Source of the DNA: Variovorax sp. S12S4
GTDB lineage: Bacteria > Pseudomonadota > Gammaproteobacteria > Burkholderiales > Burkholderiaceae_C
Direction: 5' to 3'
Length of the DNA: 64,000 nucleotides
Assembly: GCF_023195515.1 (NCBI RefSeq)
Contig: NZ_JALPKR020000002.1
Location: forward strand, 1,155,001 to 1,219,000
Shown here one piece after another: positions 1 through 8,622 of the stretch. The notes beneath the pieces are model-generated. The model saw only the letters and a list, made by a program, of their open reading frames with translations. It had not been told where the DNA came from and did no database searches. Within the stretch, counting starts at the first letter, position 1. The number at the start of each line of letters is the position of its first letter. The translations under genes were made by a program, and so were the position numbers.

Positions 1-1
1 G

Positions 2-136
2 CTCGAACTCGACGGCGGCGCGATTTATGCCACGGACGCCTCGCGCGCCGCCGAACTGAGCCAGCGCCACGCCCAGATCGACGACGAGTTGCTGGCCGCC
101 CTGGAACGCCAGGAAGAACTGTCCGCCGGTCGCTAG
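2..136 (+). CDS. C-terminal end of a probable ABC-F family ATPase (partial)
   Basis: Only the last 44 codons are present, ending in TAG at 134-136; the rest lies before the window. The peptide is an acidic, Leu/Glu/Arg-rich helix ending in LAALERQEELSAGR. It resembles the C-terminal tail of ABC-F ATPases of the Uup/YheS type, which act on ribosomes rather than in membranes. No nucleotide-binding motif is visible because the ATPase domains are outside the window, so the assignment rests on tail similarity only and another coiled-coil-ended protein is possible. Confidence 0.45.
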   Translation, partial: LELDGGAIYATDASRAAELSQRHAQIDDELLAALERQEELSAGR

Positions 137-228
137 TTCGTTAGTTCTACATGGAGCTGTCACGCCGTCCCACGCCGGGACGGCGCCGACTGAGCTATAT
201 ATGCGGCTCCAAATTCCCGGAAAGCCGC

Positions 229-1962
229 ATGTCTTCCATCTTCGCGTTCTTCGGCCGGTCCGTCGTGCTCCTGGCCATCGTGCTGCAAGGCGCCTGCGCG
301 CAACTGCCGGAGCATGTCGACCGGCCAGTGTCCAGCGCACTTCCCTCGCCGAGCGGCACCGCCCTGGAAGCCCTGGTCCAGCAGCGGCGAAAGGCCGACG
401 CGGCGCGCTTCGAGTCGGGCTTCCTGCTGCTTGGCGGCCCTCCCGCCGCTTACGGTAGCCGGCTCGCGCTGATCGAAGGCGCGCAGAAGACGCTCGACCT
501 GCAGTACTACGCCATCCATGCCGACGCCAGCACCGGCCGGCTGTTGCGCGGCATCCGGTCCGCGGCCCAGCGCGGCGTGCGCGTGCGCATCCTGCTCGAC
601 GATTTCCATAGCACCGGCCGGGATGCGCTGGTGCTGGGCCTGGCCTTCGTGCCCAACATCGAAATGCGGCTGTTCAACCCGCTCGCGGGCGCGCGCGGCT
701 CGTCATTCGCACGCCTTCTCAATTCGGTCGGCGATGCTTCCCGCATCCAGCAGCGAATGCACAACAAGCTTTTTCTTGCCGACAACGTGCTCGGCGTGAC
801 CGGCGGCCGCAACCTGGGCGACGCCTATTTCGGCAATGCGCTGAAGGGCAACTTCATCGACGTCGACATTCTGGCGGCCGGCCCCATCGTGCAAGACCTG
901 TCGCGCAGCTTCGACAGCTACTGGAACAACGAACGCGCCTACCCCGTGCAATCGCTGGTCAAGCGCGAAGAATTGAAAGCCATCCGCGAGCGCGCGGCGC
1001 AGGCTGACCGCGAGCTGGCCGACGAATCGGCCCGCGCGCAGAACCCACCGCCGACAACCACCGACGGCGAACCGAAACCCGGCACGGCGCCCACGCCCGC
1101 GCAACTCGCCCGCGCCTGGGACGAAAAGCCGCTTGATCTGAAGACCGCCCGCTTCGTCTGGGCGCCCGCGGTCATGCTTGCCGACCAGCCCGGAAAGATT
1201 CCGGCTGATAGGGGCCCCGAGCAGACAAAGGCGCCCGGCCTGGTGGTGAGCCAGCCTGGCGACGCGGCCGGCTCCTCGCGGCGCGCGGCATCGCTCCAGG
1301 CCAGCTCCGACATTGCCGCGGGCAGCGACACGGTCGTCGAAGGTCTGCTGCAGCTGATTGGCCAAGCGCGCAGCGACTTGCTCATCATCTCGCCCTATTT
1401 CGTGCCCGGCCCCGACATGAAGCAAGCCTTCGCGGCAGCCCGCGGACGCGGGGTTCGCATCCGGGTGCTGACCAATTCGCTCGCGTCGAACGATGCGCCG
1501 GTGGCGCATGTCGGCTACGCGCGCCATCGCGAAGACCTGCTCAAGCTCGGCGTGGAACTCTACGAACTGCGCAGCGAGCAGGCCAGCGTCAGCAACGCAT
1601 TCGGGTCTTCCGGCAGCGGCAACCTGGGCGAGTCGCGCTCCATGCTGCACTCGAAGGTGCTGGTGATGGACGGCCGGCTGCTGGTGGTCGGATCGATGAA
1701 TCTCGACTTGCGCTCTCAGTTGCAGAACACCGAAATCGCGCTTCTGGTGCGAAGTGCCGAGCTCTCCCGCGCAGCCTCCGAGCAGATCGAGCGCGGCATG
1801 CGCGAAGGCTCGTGGCGCGTCGAACTGAACGATCGTTCATTGCTCTGGCGGGCGCCCGAGGGCAGCGGGCTGAAGGACACATCCACCGAGCCCGACGCCA
1901 GCCTGACCCTGCGCCTGCTGCTCAGGCTCTTCGGTCCACTGGCGCCCGACCAGTTGCTGTAA
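229..1962 (+). CDS. Phospholipase D family protein, cardiolipin synthase C-like lipoprotein
   Basis: 577 aa with two HxKxxxxD (HKD) catalytic motifs, MHNKLFLAD with its His near residue 178 and LHSKVLVMD with its His near residue 474, each followed by the G(G/S)xN segment of the PLD superfamily. The two-HKD layout with a long Pro/Ala-rich spacer around residues 270-370 fits ClsC/YmdC-type cardiolipin synthases, which join phospholipids at the membrane. The N-terminus is a hydrophobic signal with a possible lipobox (LQGAC). The ATG at 229 was chosen because it places this signal at the start; an in-frame ATG at 151 adds 26 non-signal residues. It is convergent with the next gene. Another PLD activity, such as a nuclease or phospholipase, cannot be excluded. 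Confidence 0.85.
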   Translation: MSSIFAFFGRSVVLLAIVLQGACAQLPEHVDRPVSSALPSPSGTALEALVQQRRKADAARFESGFLLLGGPPAAYGSRLALIEGAQKTLDLQYYAIHADASTGRLLRGIRSAAQRGVRVRILLDDFHSTGRDALVLGLAFVPNIEMRLFNPLAGARGSSFARLLNSVGDASRIQQRMHNKLFLADNVLGVTGGRNLGDAYFGNALKGNFIDVDILAAGPIVQDLSRSFDSYWNNERAYPVQSLVKREELKAIRERAAQADRELADESARAQNPPPTTTDGEPKPGTAPTPAQLARAWDEKPLDLKTARFVWAPAVMLADQPGKIPADRGPEQTKAPGLVVSQPGDAAGSSRRAASLQASSDIAAGSDTVVEGLLQLIGQARSDLLIISPYFVPGPDMKQAFAAARGRGVRIRVLTNSLASNDAPVAHVGYARHREDLLKLGVELYELRSEQASVSNAFGSSGSGNLGESRSMLHSKVLVMDGRLLVVGSMNLDLRSQLQNTEIALLVRSAELSRAASEQIERGMREGSWRVELNDRSLLWRAPEGSGLKDTSTEPDASLTLRLLLRLFGPLAPDQLL

Positions 1963-1988
1963 GCGCTTCCCGCCGGGCGCCGGGCGGG

Positions 1989-2897
1989 TCAGTGCTTGTG
2001 CTGGTGAGCCGGTGCCGCCGCATCGGCACCTTCGGGCGCGCCCACCGGCAGCTTCAGCTCGAGCGAGGTCTTCTGCCCCTTGGCATCTTCGAAGCGGAGC
2101 GTCACCGGAACGGTCGATCCCTTGGTCAACGGCTGCTTCAGGTCCATCATCATTACGTGGTAGCCGCCCGGCTTGAGTTCGACGGTCTGGCCCGCGGGAA
2201 GATCGAGGCCGCCCGGCAGCTCGCGCATCTTCATGGTGTCGCCTTCCATCTTCATCTCGTGCACCTCGGCCACGCCGGCCGCTGGCGTCGCAATGCCGAC
2301 CAGCTTGGTGCCCGTGGGCGCGGTGAGCTTCATGAAAGCACCCGTGCCGCTCTGGCCCGGCACCGACTGGCGCACCCAGCCGTCGCGCACGTCGACCGTG
2401 GCCACGCCCTGCGCCACCACGTCGAGCTTAGCGGCGGGCGTCTTGAGCCCCGCGGTCGAGTTGCCTGTTGCGGGCACTTCGGCCCAGTCGATGCTGCCCA
2501 CGTCGCAGGTCTGCAGCACCTTGAACCACAACGGTCCGGGCGTGCCGGGCACCTTGCCGCGCAGCACGAATTCGGCGCGTTCGCTGGCGGGCAGCGCGGT
2601 TTGCGCGCTTTCGGCGGTCCAGCGCACCTCGCCGTCGCCGGCGTTCTTCTGCACATCGAGCTTCCAGCCCTTGCGCGCCTGCGCGTCGCTCAGGACAAAT
2701 CCCTTGGGCAGGCGAACGGCCAGGCCCGTGGTGGCCTTGGCGCCTTCGCAGGCATGGCCCACGCGGAACGCCGCGTTGTAGTCGCTGCCGACGGTCGCTC
2801 CGCCTCGCGGCAGGGTGACGTGGGCAAAGCCTGTGGTCGCGCTGGCGAGCATGGCACATGCGGCAACGGTCTCGAGGATGATGCGCGGGTGGTTCAT
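1989..2897 (-). CDS. YcnI-PCuAC fusion, periplasmic copper-binding protein
   Basis: 302 aa secreted protein with two copper-related domains. After a signal peptide ending near TTGFAHV, residues about 25-165 match the YcnI/DUF1775 fold; the mature N-terminal His right after cleavage is the usual copper ligand. Residues about 170-285 match PCuAC (DUF461), with the H-M...M...H-M ligand pattern visible as VHEMKMEGDTMKM followed by GGYHVMMMDL. The C-terminus is His-rich (HQHKH). PCuAC proteins deliver Cu(I) to cytochrome oxidase assembly. The gene is 37 nt downstream of a TonB receptor and a DUF2946 gene on the same strand, so joint transcription and a role in copper acquisition are likely. Confidence 0.88.
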   Translation of the reverse strand: MNHPRIILETVAACAMLASATTGFAHVTLPRGGATVGSDYNAAFRVGHACEGAKATTGLAVRLPKGFVLSDAQARKGWKLDVQKNAGDGEVRWTAESAQTALPASERAEFVLRGKVPGTPGPLWFKVLQTCDVGSIDWAEVPATGNSTAGLKTPAAKLDVVAQGVATVDVRDGWVRQSVPGQSGTGAFMKLTAPTGTKLVGIATPAAGVAEVHEMKMEGDTMKMRELPGGLDLPAGQTVELKPGGYHVMMMDLKQPLTKGSTVPVTLRFEDAKGQKTSLELKLPVGAPEGADAAAPAHQHKH

Positions 2898-2934
2898 TGA
2901 GGAAACTCCTTGAAGAAATTGAGAAAAAAGAAAA

Positions 2935-5250
2935 TCAGAGGTCGAACTTGAGCTCGGCCACGAAGGTGCGTTGCGTATAGGGATGGAAAGCCCAGTACTT
3001 GTTGTTGTTCAGGTTGTCGATGCCCACGGCGGCGCTCCATTGCCGGTCGAAGCGGTAGCGAATGCGTGCGTCGACCACGAAGAACTTCGAAAAGCCCATG
3101 TACGCCGCGCCGTTCGTGTCGCTGTTATCGAGCGTGCCGTACTGCGTGCCGCTGTAGCGCGCGCCCACCGTGTAGCTCCATCTCGCGTCAGGCCGGTAGG
3201 TGGCGAGCAGCGTGGCACGCACCTTCGGCACGCGCGGCTGGTCGCGGCCCACGCTGGCGGCAAAACCGCTGTTGGCGGCAATCCTCGACCGCGTCAGCGT
3301 AAGGCTGCCGCCCAGGTCCAGCCCCTTGATGCCCACGTCCACCGCATTCAGTGCCACCTCCAGGCCGCGCGTGCGAATTGCATCGACGTTCTGCACCGTG
3401 CTCACCAGGTTGGTGAGCGCCTGGCTGTAGAGCGCATCTTTCGTGTTCTCGAAGAACAGCGAGGTGCGCAGCACGCCGTCGACGCCCCAGCCCTTCAGGT
3501 CGCGCTCGGCGCTGAGCTCGGTGGTCCACGAGCGCTCCGGCCGCAGGTTCGGGTTGGTATTGACGATGCGGTTGCCTTCGATCGACCCCTGGTAGAGCTC
3601 GCTCACGGTCGGCATGCGCACCGCGCGGCCGGTCGAGGCCTTCAACAACCAGTCGGGCGTGGCCTGCCAGGCGATGGCCGCCTTGGGCGAGTCGTAGCTG
3701 TTCTTGCGCGGCGCAAAGTCGAGCAGCCTCGTCGCATTGCCGAGCTGGCCGCCGTAGGCTTCCCACCGTTCATGGCGCAGGCCGAGCGTGGTCTTCCAGT
3801 TGTCGGCGAAGCGCCAGGTGTCCTGCACATAGAACGACTGCAGCCGCGTGTTGCCGTTGAAGGCAGAGAACGGCGTCACGGGCGGCCCATCGATCCAATC
3901 GAGCGTGTTGCCGACGCTGGTGCGCAGCCGCGCCGTGTCCTGCTGAAAGCCGAACTCGACCACATGAGCGCCCACGCCGTCGGCAGAGCCGGTCGGGCGC
4001 CAGGTGCCCGCGGCCTTGAATGTGTGCCAGCCGGAACCGCCCATGTCGGTGGTGCGCCCGGGGCCGCCGTTGAAGGCGCCCGGCAACGGTGTGGTCGGCG
4101 TGCGCGAGGTGTCGCTCGCATAGTCGAACAGGCTCGCGGCCACCTCCCAGTCGAACACACCGCCGGCGTGGCTCTTGACCGAGAGGCCATGCATGTAGTG
4201 CGTGAGCGCGGTCTCTGTCGGCGCGAGCGCGGCGCTCGGCGCGTCGAGGTTGTAGCTGCGCCCGCCGATGTTCACGCGCCCTGAATACACCGGCCGTCCG
4301 AGCGCATCGCGCAGGTAGGTGTCGACGCTGCCGTGCGTCGTGTTGTTCCACGCGCCAAGGGTGTAGGTCGCCCGCACCGTGGGCGAAAAGTCGTAGGCCA
4401 CCTTCAGCTTGGCCTGCTCCTGCATGGTGTCGTAGATGGTCGAGCCGCCCACCAGCCACCATGGCTGGTTCGACGGGTTCAGCCCCAGCACCGCGCCCGT
4501 CACCGGTGTGCCCGCATTGCCCACCGTGCCGGCGCTCACCAGCCGGTTGCCGAACACCAGCGCCTGCCCTTTGCTGTGGGTGCGCGACGCGCTGAGCCAC
4601 CAGGACCAGTTACCGCTGCGGCTCCCCAGCGACAGGTCGAACTGCTGCCCGGCCGGCGACGAGCGGCTGTTGTACAGGTCGAAATTCGAGGCAAAGCCGC
4701 TGAGCTTGACGTGCGCTTCGAGCCTGGTGGGCATGCGCGTCACGTAGTCGACCACGGCCCCGACCGAGTTGCCCGGATAGGCGGCGGAGAAGGGCCCGTA
4801 CAGCACGTCGACCCGCTCGATTTCTTCCGGCGACACCATGCCCCAGCGCGGCGCGTAGGTGGCGCCGTTGCCCAGCGGGTTCGACAGCATGATGCCGTCG
4901 GCGAACACCAGCGACCGAGCGCTGTTGCCCGTGCCGGAGGCGCGCGTGGCAAGCACCGCATGGTTGAAATCGCCGATGTAGCGCTTGCGCACCACAAGGC
5001 TGGGCAAATATTTGAGCGCGTCCTCGCTGTCGGTCGCATTGACCGTTTCGGAGATCTGCTCGCCCGTCACACCTTCGATGGTGGCTGGGATCTGCGTCGG
5101 CAGCGAGGTCGGGCGGCCGTCACTGACCGTGACGGTGCCGAGGGTGCGCACGCCGCCGCTCTCGGGCGGCTCGGGTGCTTCTTGCGCCCACAAGGGCGCG
5201 CCAAAGGGGAATGCCATGGCAATTGCCAAGGCCCGGGAATGCTTTTTCAC
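2935..5250 (-). CDS. TonB-dependent outer-membrane receptor, probably copper-related
   Basis: 771 aa. A signal peptide (to about residue 22) is followed by a plug domain around residues 35-175 with VTGEQISET, FADGIMLSNP and IERVDVLYGPFSAAYPGNSVGAVV, then a long beta-barrel ending in FVAELKFDL. These are the standard elements of TonB-dependent receptors, which import metal complexes across the outer membrane. The start is a GTG at 5250, preceded by a GGAG sequence. It lies between a DUF2946 gene upstream (82 nt) and a YcnI-PCuAC gene downstream (37 nt). That neighbourhood suggests copper or a copper chelate as substrate; this is inferred from context, not from binding residues. Confidence 0.88.
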   Translation of the reverse strand: MKKHSRALAIAMAFPFGAPLWAQEAPEPPESGGVRTLGTVTVSDGRPTSLPTQIPATIEGVTGEQISETVNATDSEDALKYLPSLVVRKRYIGDFNHAVLATRASGTGNSARSLVFADGIMLSNPLGNGATYAPRWGMVSPEEIERVDVLYGPFSAAYPGNSVGAVVDYVTRMPTRLEAHVKLSGFASNFDLYNSRSSPAGQQFDLSLGSRSGNWSWWLSASRTHSKGQALVFGNRLVSAGTVGNAGTPVTGAVLGLNPSNQPWWLVGGSTIYDTMQEQAKLKVAYDFSPTVRATYTLGAWNNTTHGSVDTYLRDALGRPVYSGRVNIGGRSYNLDAPSAALAPTETALTHYMHGLSVKSHAGGVFDWEVAASLFDYASDTSRTPTTPLPGAFNGGPGRTTDMGGSGWHTFKAAGTWRPTGSADGVGAHVVEFGFQQDTARLRTSVGNTLDWIDGPPVTPFSAFNGNTRLQSFYVQDTWRFADNWKTTLGLRHERWEAYGGQLGNATRLLDFAPRKNSYDSPKAAIAWQATPDWLLKASTGRAVRMPTVSELYQGSIEGNRIVNTNPNLRPERSWTTELSAERDLKGWGVDGVLRTSLFFENTKDALYSQALTNLVSTVQNVDAIRTRGLEVALNAVDVGIKGLDLGGSLTLTRSRIAANSGFAASVGRDQPRVPKVRATLLATYRPDARWSYTVGARYSGTQYGTLDNSDTNGAAYMGFSKFFVVDARIRYRFDRQWSAAVGIDNLNNNKYWAFHPYTQRTFVAELKFDL

Positions 5251-5332
5251 TGGAAACCTGCTCCACGAACTTCAAGCCAGACAGGCCGCACGCACCTGTC
5301 GATCGGCGCATGCGGCTACGGTTTTGAAAGCT

Positions 5333-5704
5333 TCAGGAGAAGGTGGGCGGCCCGCGCGCCGGCAATGGCGCGGCGGTGGCCGCGGCAAGGCGCGCGGCGG
5401 GAATGGACTGGACCACGCGGCCCAGCGGCAAGGGAAGATCGAAACCGGCGGGGTCCGCCGAAGGAGGCGGTGCGCCGGTGAGCACGCACAGCGGGCAGTC
5501 CATGTGCGAGGCGCCCATTTCCTGCACGCCGTCTTCGGTGTGGACCACCACCTTGACCGAGCCGACGCTCGAGCACACCAGTTCCACGGCCTGTGGGTGC
5601 ACGATGGGCGACGCCACCGCCACGCCGAGCGAAAGCACAAACCACAGCAGCACCCATCGGCCGACGAGGCCAAGGAAGCGGGGGTGGTTTCGCAGCAGGT
5701 GCAT
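5333..5704 (-). CDS. DUF2946 family protein, small membrane or secreted protein
   Basis: 123 aa. The N-terminus has one hydrophobic segment (about residues 14-32) that could be a signal or an anchor. The middle carries GASHMDCPLC, a His-Met-x-Cys-x-x-Cys cluster typical of DUF2946 and plausible as a metal site. The C-terminus is Ala/Pro-rich. DUF2946 genes are often found beside TonB receptors and copper chaperones, as here. It begins 11 nt after the TraB/GumN gene and is followed by the TonB receptor, so all four minus-strand genes may be one transcript. Its biochemical role is not established. Confidence 0.75.
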   Translation of the reverse strand: MHLLRNHPRFLGLVGRWVLLWFVLSLGVAVASPIVHPQAVELVCSSVGSVKVVVHTEDGVQEMGASHMDCPLCVLTGAPPPSADPAGFDLPLPLGRVVQSIPAARLAAATAAPLPARGPPTFS

Positions 5705-5715
5705 GGTGTTGGCGA

Positions 5716-6978
5716 TTATCGGCGCTGTTTGGTCTTCGTGGCCGGCACGCGTTGCGCGGGCTTGGCGCTGGGCTTGGAACCCTTGGCACTGCTGCTGCTC
5801 TTTGCGCTACTGCTCTTGGCAGTCTGGCTGCCGCGCGCACCGCGGGCGTCACGGGTATTGCGGGCATTGCGAGCGCCCCTTGCATTCCGGCCCTCCGCCT
5901 TGGGCGGTGTCACAGCCGGTGCTGCCGGCACCGCGAGCGGCGGCTGCGCGGACAGCGGCACCGCGGCAACCGTGAACCCCCGGGCCGCCAGCAGCGCAGG
6001 CAACCCTTGCGGGCCCACCATGTGCAGCGCACCCACGGCCGCAAACACGCGCCGCCCGCCCGCGTGCATGCGCTCGATGCCGTCCGCGAGCCCCGGATTG
6101 CGGTCGTCGAGCAGGCGCTTCATCAGCCGCCGTTCGGCCGGCGTGTTGATGCAGTTGCACCACTCGGGATAACGGCCCAGCTTGTCCGCATCGCCACGGG
6201 CCCAGACCTCGGCCAGCTCCTTCATCTGCGTGCGCAACTGGCCCGACTCCAGTTCGTCCAGCGCAGCATCGATCTGTTCCGCCTCTTCGGCTTCGGAATC
6301 TCCCGTGAGCATCTTCAATTGCGAGGCCGCGCTTTCCAGCGCGAACACCGGCTTGCTGTTGTTCCGCGCCGAGACGGCCAGCGTTTCGTCGACGCCGAAT
6401 TCCGGGTACAGGCCATCGGCACGCGCCACCAGGCCCGCCAGCGCAGTGACCTGCAGGATGGGCTGCAGCTCTGACATGGTTCCGGGCGGCACGCAGGCGG
6501 CTTCATTCTGGCGCGCCAGCCGCTGCGCACGCTGGCCGCTCAGCAGCCGCGCCACCAGGGCCGGATCCGCCGGCTGCGTCATGGCGCGCATGGTCGCCGG
6601 ATCGCGCGCGTCGAGTTCCAGCGCGAGCGCGTCGCTTTGCTCCAGCGCCTTTTGCACGGTGGGGCCCGGCCGCACCCACTCGGCTCGGCCGAGATGAATG
6701 GTTCCGTAGAGCCAGGAGGTACGCCCGTCCCGGTCGGCGCGCCACAGCAGGCCCCGGTCGACCGCATTCCATTGGCCGACCGCAGAGCCCGGCTTGCCGA
6801 GGCTGGCAATGGCCGAAGGCGGGCAGGCGGCATGCGCCGCCACCGCGAGAAGGGAACAGGCACCCGCCAGCACAAGGCGCGGCAGGCGGGCAAGAAACCA
6901 CTGGCGCGCGGGCGCCTTCAAGTCGAAATTGCGCCCGGGCGCAAAGAGGGTCCGGAGTATCCGCAAGGCTTGCTCCAC
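5716..6978 (-). CDS. TraB/GumN family protein with basic low-complexity tail
   Basis: About 420 aa. After an N-terminal hydrophobic segment ending in VAAHA, the sequence shows the TraB/GumN pattern: SWLYGTIHLG near the start, ALELDA, and FAAVGALHMVGPQGL near the end of the domain. TraB/GumN domains resemble metal-dependent peptidases of the Tiki group. The last 70 residues are Ala/Arg/Ser/Lys-rich and unusual for the family. The start is uncertain: a GTG at 6978 is used here because the upstream ATGs (7041, 7032) lie within or across the start of the divergent gene at 7031. A further downstream TTG is also possible. Confidence 0.75.
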   Translation of the reverse strand: MEQALRILRTLFAPGRNFDLKAPARQWFLARLPRLVLAGACSLLAVAAHAACPPSAIASLGKPGSAVGQWNAVDRGLLWRADRDGRTSWLYGTIHLGRAEWVRPGPTVQKALEQSDALALELDARDPATMRAMTQPADPALVARLLSGQRAQRLARQNEAACVPPGTMSELQPILQVTALAGLVARADGLYPEFGVDETLAVSARNNSKPVFALESAASQLKMLTGDSEAEEAEQIDAALDELESGQLRTQMKELAEVWARGDADKLGRYPEWCNCINTPAERRLMKRLLDDRNPGLADGIERMHAGGRRVFAAVGALHMVGPQGLPALLAARGFTVAAVPLSAQPPLAVPAAPAVTPPKAEGRNARGARNARNTRDARGARGSQTAKSSSAKSSSSAKGSKPSAKPAQRVPATKTKQRR

Positions 6979-7030
6979 GATGAAAGAAAGTCCGGCATTC
7001 TCACAGCACCGCTGCCCATAATCCGGAACC

Positions 7031-7444
7031 ATGCAGAGCATCTTCCATCTTGCCTTTCACGTTCGCGACCTCGACGCGGCCCGCCGCTTCTACGGAAATG
7101 TCCTCGGCTGTGCCGAAGGCCGCAGCACCGACACCTGGGTCGACTTCGACTTTTTCGGCCACCAGATCTCCCTGCATCTTGGCGAACCCTTCGCCACCAC
7201 GCGCACCGGCCGGGTCGGCAACGCCATGGTGCCCATGCCGCACTTCGGCATCGTGCTCGAATTGCCCGACTGGCAGGCGCTTGCAGAACGGCTCAAAGCC
7301 GCCAACACCGACTTTGTGCTGGAACCCCAGGTGCGTTTCGAGGGGCAGCCGGGCGAGCAATGGACCATGTTTTTCTGCGATCCCTTCGGCAACCCGATCG
7401 AGGTCAAGGGATTCCGTTCGCTCGCCGCGCTGTACGACAAATGA
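7031..7444 (+). CDS. VOC family (glyoxalase/bleomycin-resistance fold) protein
   Basis: 137 aa. It begins with FHLAFHVRDLDAARRFYGNV, the usual opening of a vicinal-oxygen-chelate module, and closes with FFCDPFGNPIEVKGF, the second metal-site segment. The length fits a two-module single-chain VOC protein. Ligand candidates are the early His (LAFHV), the mid-chain His (PHFGIVLEL) and the late Glu (PIEVKG). Members include glyoxalases, dioxygenases and resistance proteins; the substrate cannot be told from sequence. Its stop overlaps the next start (ATGA at 7441-7444), so the two genes are translationally coupled. Confidence 0.85.
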   Translation: MQSIFHLAFHVRDLDAARRFYGNVLGCAEGRSTDTWVDFDFFGHQISLHLGEPFATTRTGRVGNAMVPMPHFGIVLELPDWQALAERLKAANTDFVLEPQVRFEGQPGEQWTMFFCDPFGNPIEVKGFRSLAALYDK

Positions 7445-8595
7445 TTCGCCGGCGCGGGGCCGCAACGGCGACCTTGTGGTTATTCACGCTCTTCACTGCC
7501 GGCGGCGCGCATGCCGCGCTCGACTGTGAACTCAACGGACGCCGGGTGAACCCCTCCGACGGCAGCACGCTCCTCGGCGCGACAGGCCTCATGCGCTGCA
7601 AGGACCGCGCGACCGGCGAGCCCCAGCGCGAGCAGCAGGTGCAGAACGGCGCCTTCACCGGCCTGTCGCGCTTCTATGAAAAAGGCAAGCTCGCCAGGGA
7701 GCACATCCTCAATGCCGGTGGAAACATCCATGGCCTCGCCCGCGAGTACGGGCCCGAGGGGCAAGTCTTGCGCGAGGCCACGTACGACGACGGCCAGGAG
7801 CGCGGGCTGGTTCGCAGCTTCTATCCCGGCGGCCGGCTGCGCCGCGTCACTTTCTATCCCAGCACGGGAACCGACCGTGCCTTCATCGAGTTCACCGAGC
7901 GCGGCCAGTTGTCCGCGCTGCGCTGCGGCGAAACGCCCATGCTCGCGCCGGTGGCCGACGACGCCCGGCTGTGCGGCTTCACCGGCGGCCCCTCGCAGGT
8001 CCAGCTGTTCGACGCGCGCGGCTTCCTGCGTTCACGGCTGTCGTACATGCTCGGCAAGCGCGTGCGGTCGCAGGACTTCTACGACAACGGCAAGCCCTCG
8101 GTGCAAGACGAGATCAACGGCAACCAGCGCACCGAGCGCCACTTCTCATCCGAAGGGGTGAAGCGCCGCGAAACGGTGTGGCTGCTGGTCGAACGCAGCG
8201 CGGTGCGGCAACGCGAGCAGGAGTTCTCCGAAAAGGGCTCGCTGATCCGCGACCAGCGCTGGAACCCCGCGGGCGAGCCGATGCGTGACGACAGCTACTA
8301 CCTGCATGGCCAGCCCCGCAGCAAGTCCGCCTACAGCGGCTCCGGCGATGCGCGCGCGGTCGAGATCACCGAGTTCTACGAGAGCGGCCAGCGCGCTGCG
8401 CATGGGCGCTATCGGGTGGCGGGCCGCGGCCGGCAAGTGCCGGTCGGCAAGCACCAGCGCTTCAGCGAAAAAGGAACGCTGCTCGCCGAATCGAGCTTCG
8501 ATGCCAGGGGCCGCGTGACGCGCGAGCGCAGCTGGGACGAAAACGGCGAGCTGCAACGCGACGAGCACGTGCTGGAAGACGGCTCCAGGAAATAG
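7441..8595 (+). CDS. Secreted repeat protein of MORN/YwqK-like type
   Basis: 384 aa with a signal peptide (cleavage near GGAHA). The mature chain consists of short repeats of the form Gly-x-x-x-x-F/Y-Tyr-x-x-Gly-x-Leu, for example GLSRFYEKGKLAREH, GLVRSFYPGGRLRR, TEFYESGQRAAHGRY and HQRFSEKGTLLAES. This beta-hairpin repeat is the pattern of MORN-like/YwqK proteins. A Cys-containing insert lies between repeats (LRCGETP, RLCGF). The ATG at 7441 overlaps the VOC stop codon. No catalytic motif is seen. A scaffold or binding role in the periplasm is inferred; YwqK relatives annotated as antitoxins are cytoplasmic, unlike this one. Confidence 0.7.
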   Translation: MIRRRGAATATLWLFTLFTAGGAHAALDCELNGRRVNPSDGSTLLGATGLMRCKDRATGEPQREQQVQNGAFTGLSRFYEKGKLAREHILNAGGNIHGLAREYGPEGQVLREATYDDGQERGLVRSFYPGGRLRRVTFYPSTGTDRAFIEFTERGQLSALRCGETPMLAPVADDARLCGFTGGPSQVQLFDARGFLRSRLSYMLGKRVRSQDFYDNGKPSVQDEINGNQRTERHFSSEGVKRRETVWLLVERSAVRQREQEFSEKGSLIRDQRWNPAGEPMRDDSYYLHGQPRSKSAYSGSGDARAVEITEFYESGQRAAHGRYRVAGRGRQVPVGKHQRFSEKGTLLAESSFDARGRVTRERSWDENGELQRDEHVLEDGSRK

Positions 8596-8622
8596 CCCGC
8601 CGCTGCGAAGCGCGCGGCGAGC

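Noticed and set aside
1963..1988. GC-rich hairpin between the phospholipase and YcnI-PCuAC genes as a terminator
   Set aside because: The stem is plausible but lacks a T-run; in such GC-rich DNA this is not enough evidence.
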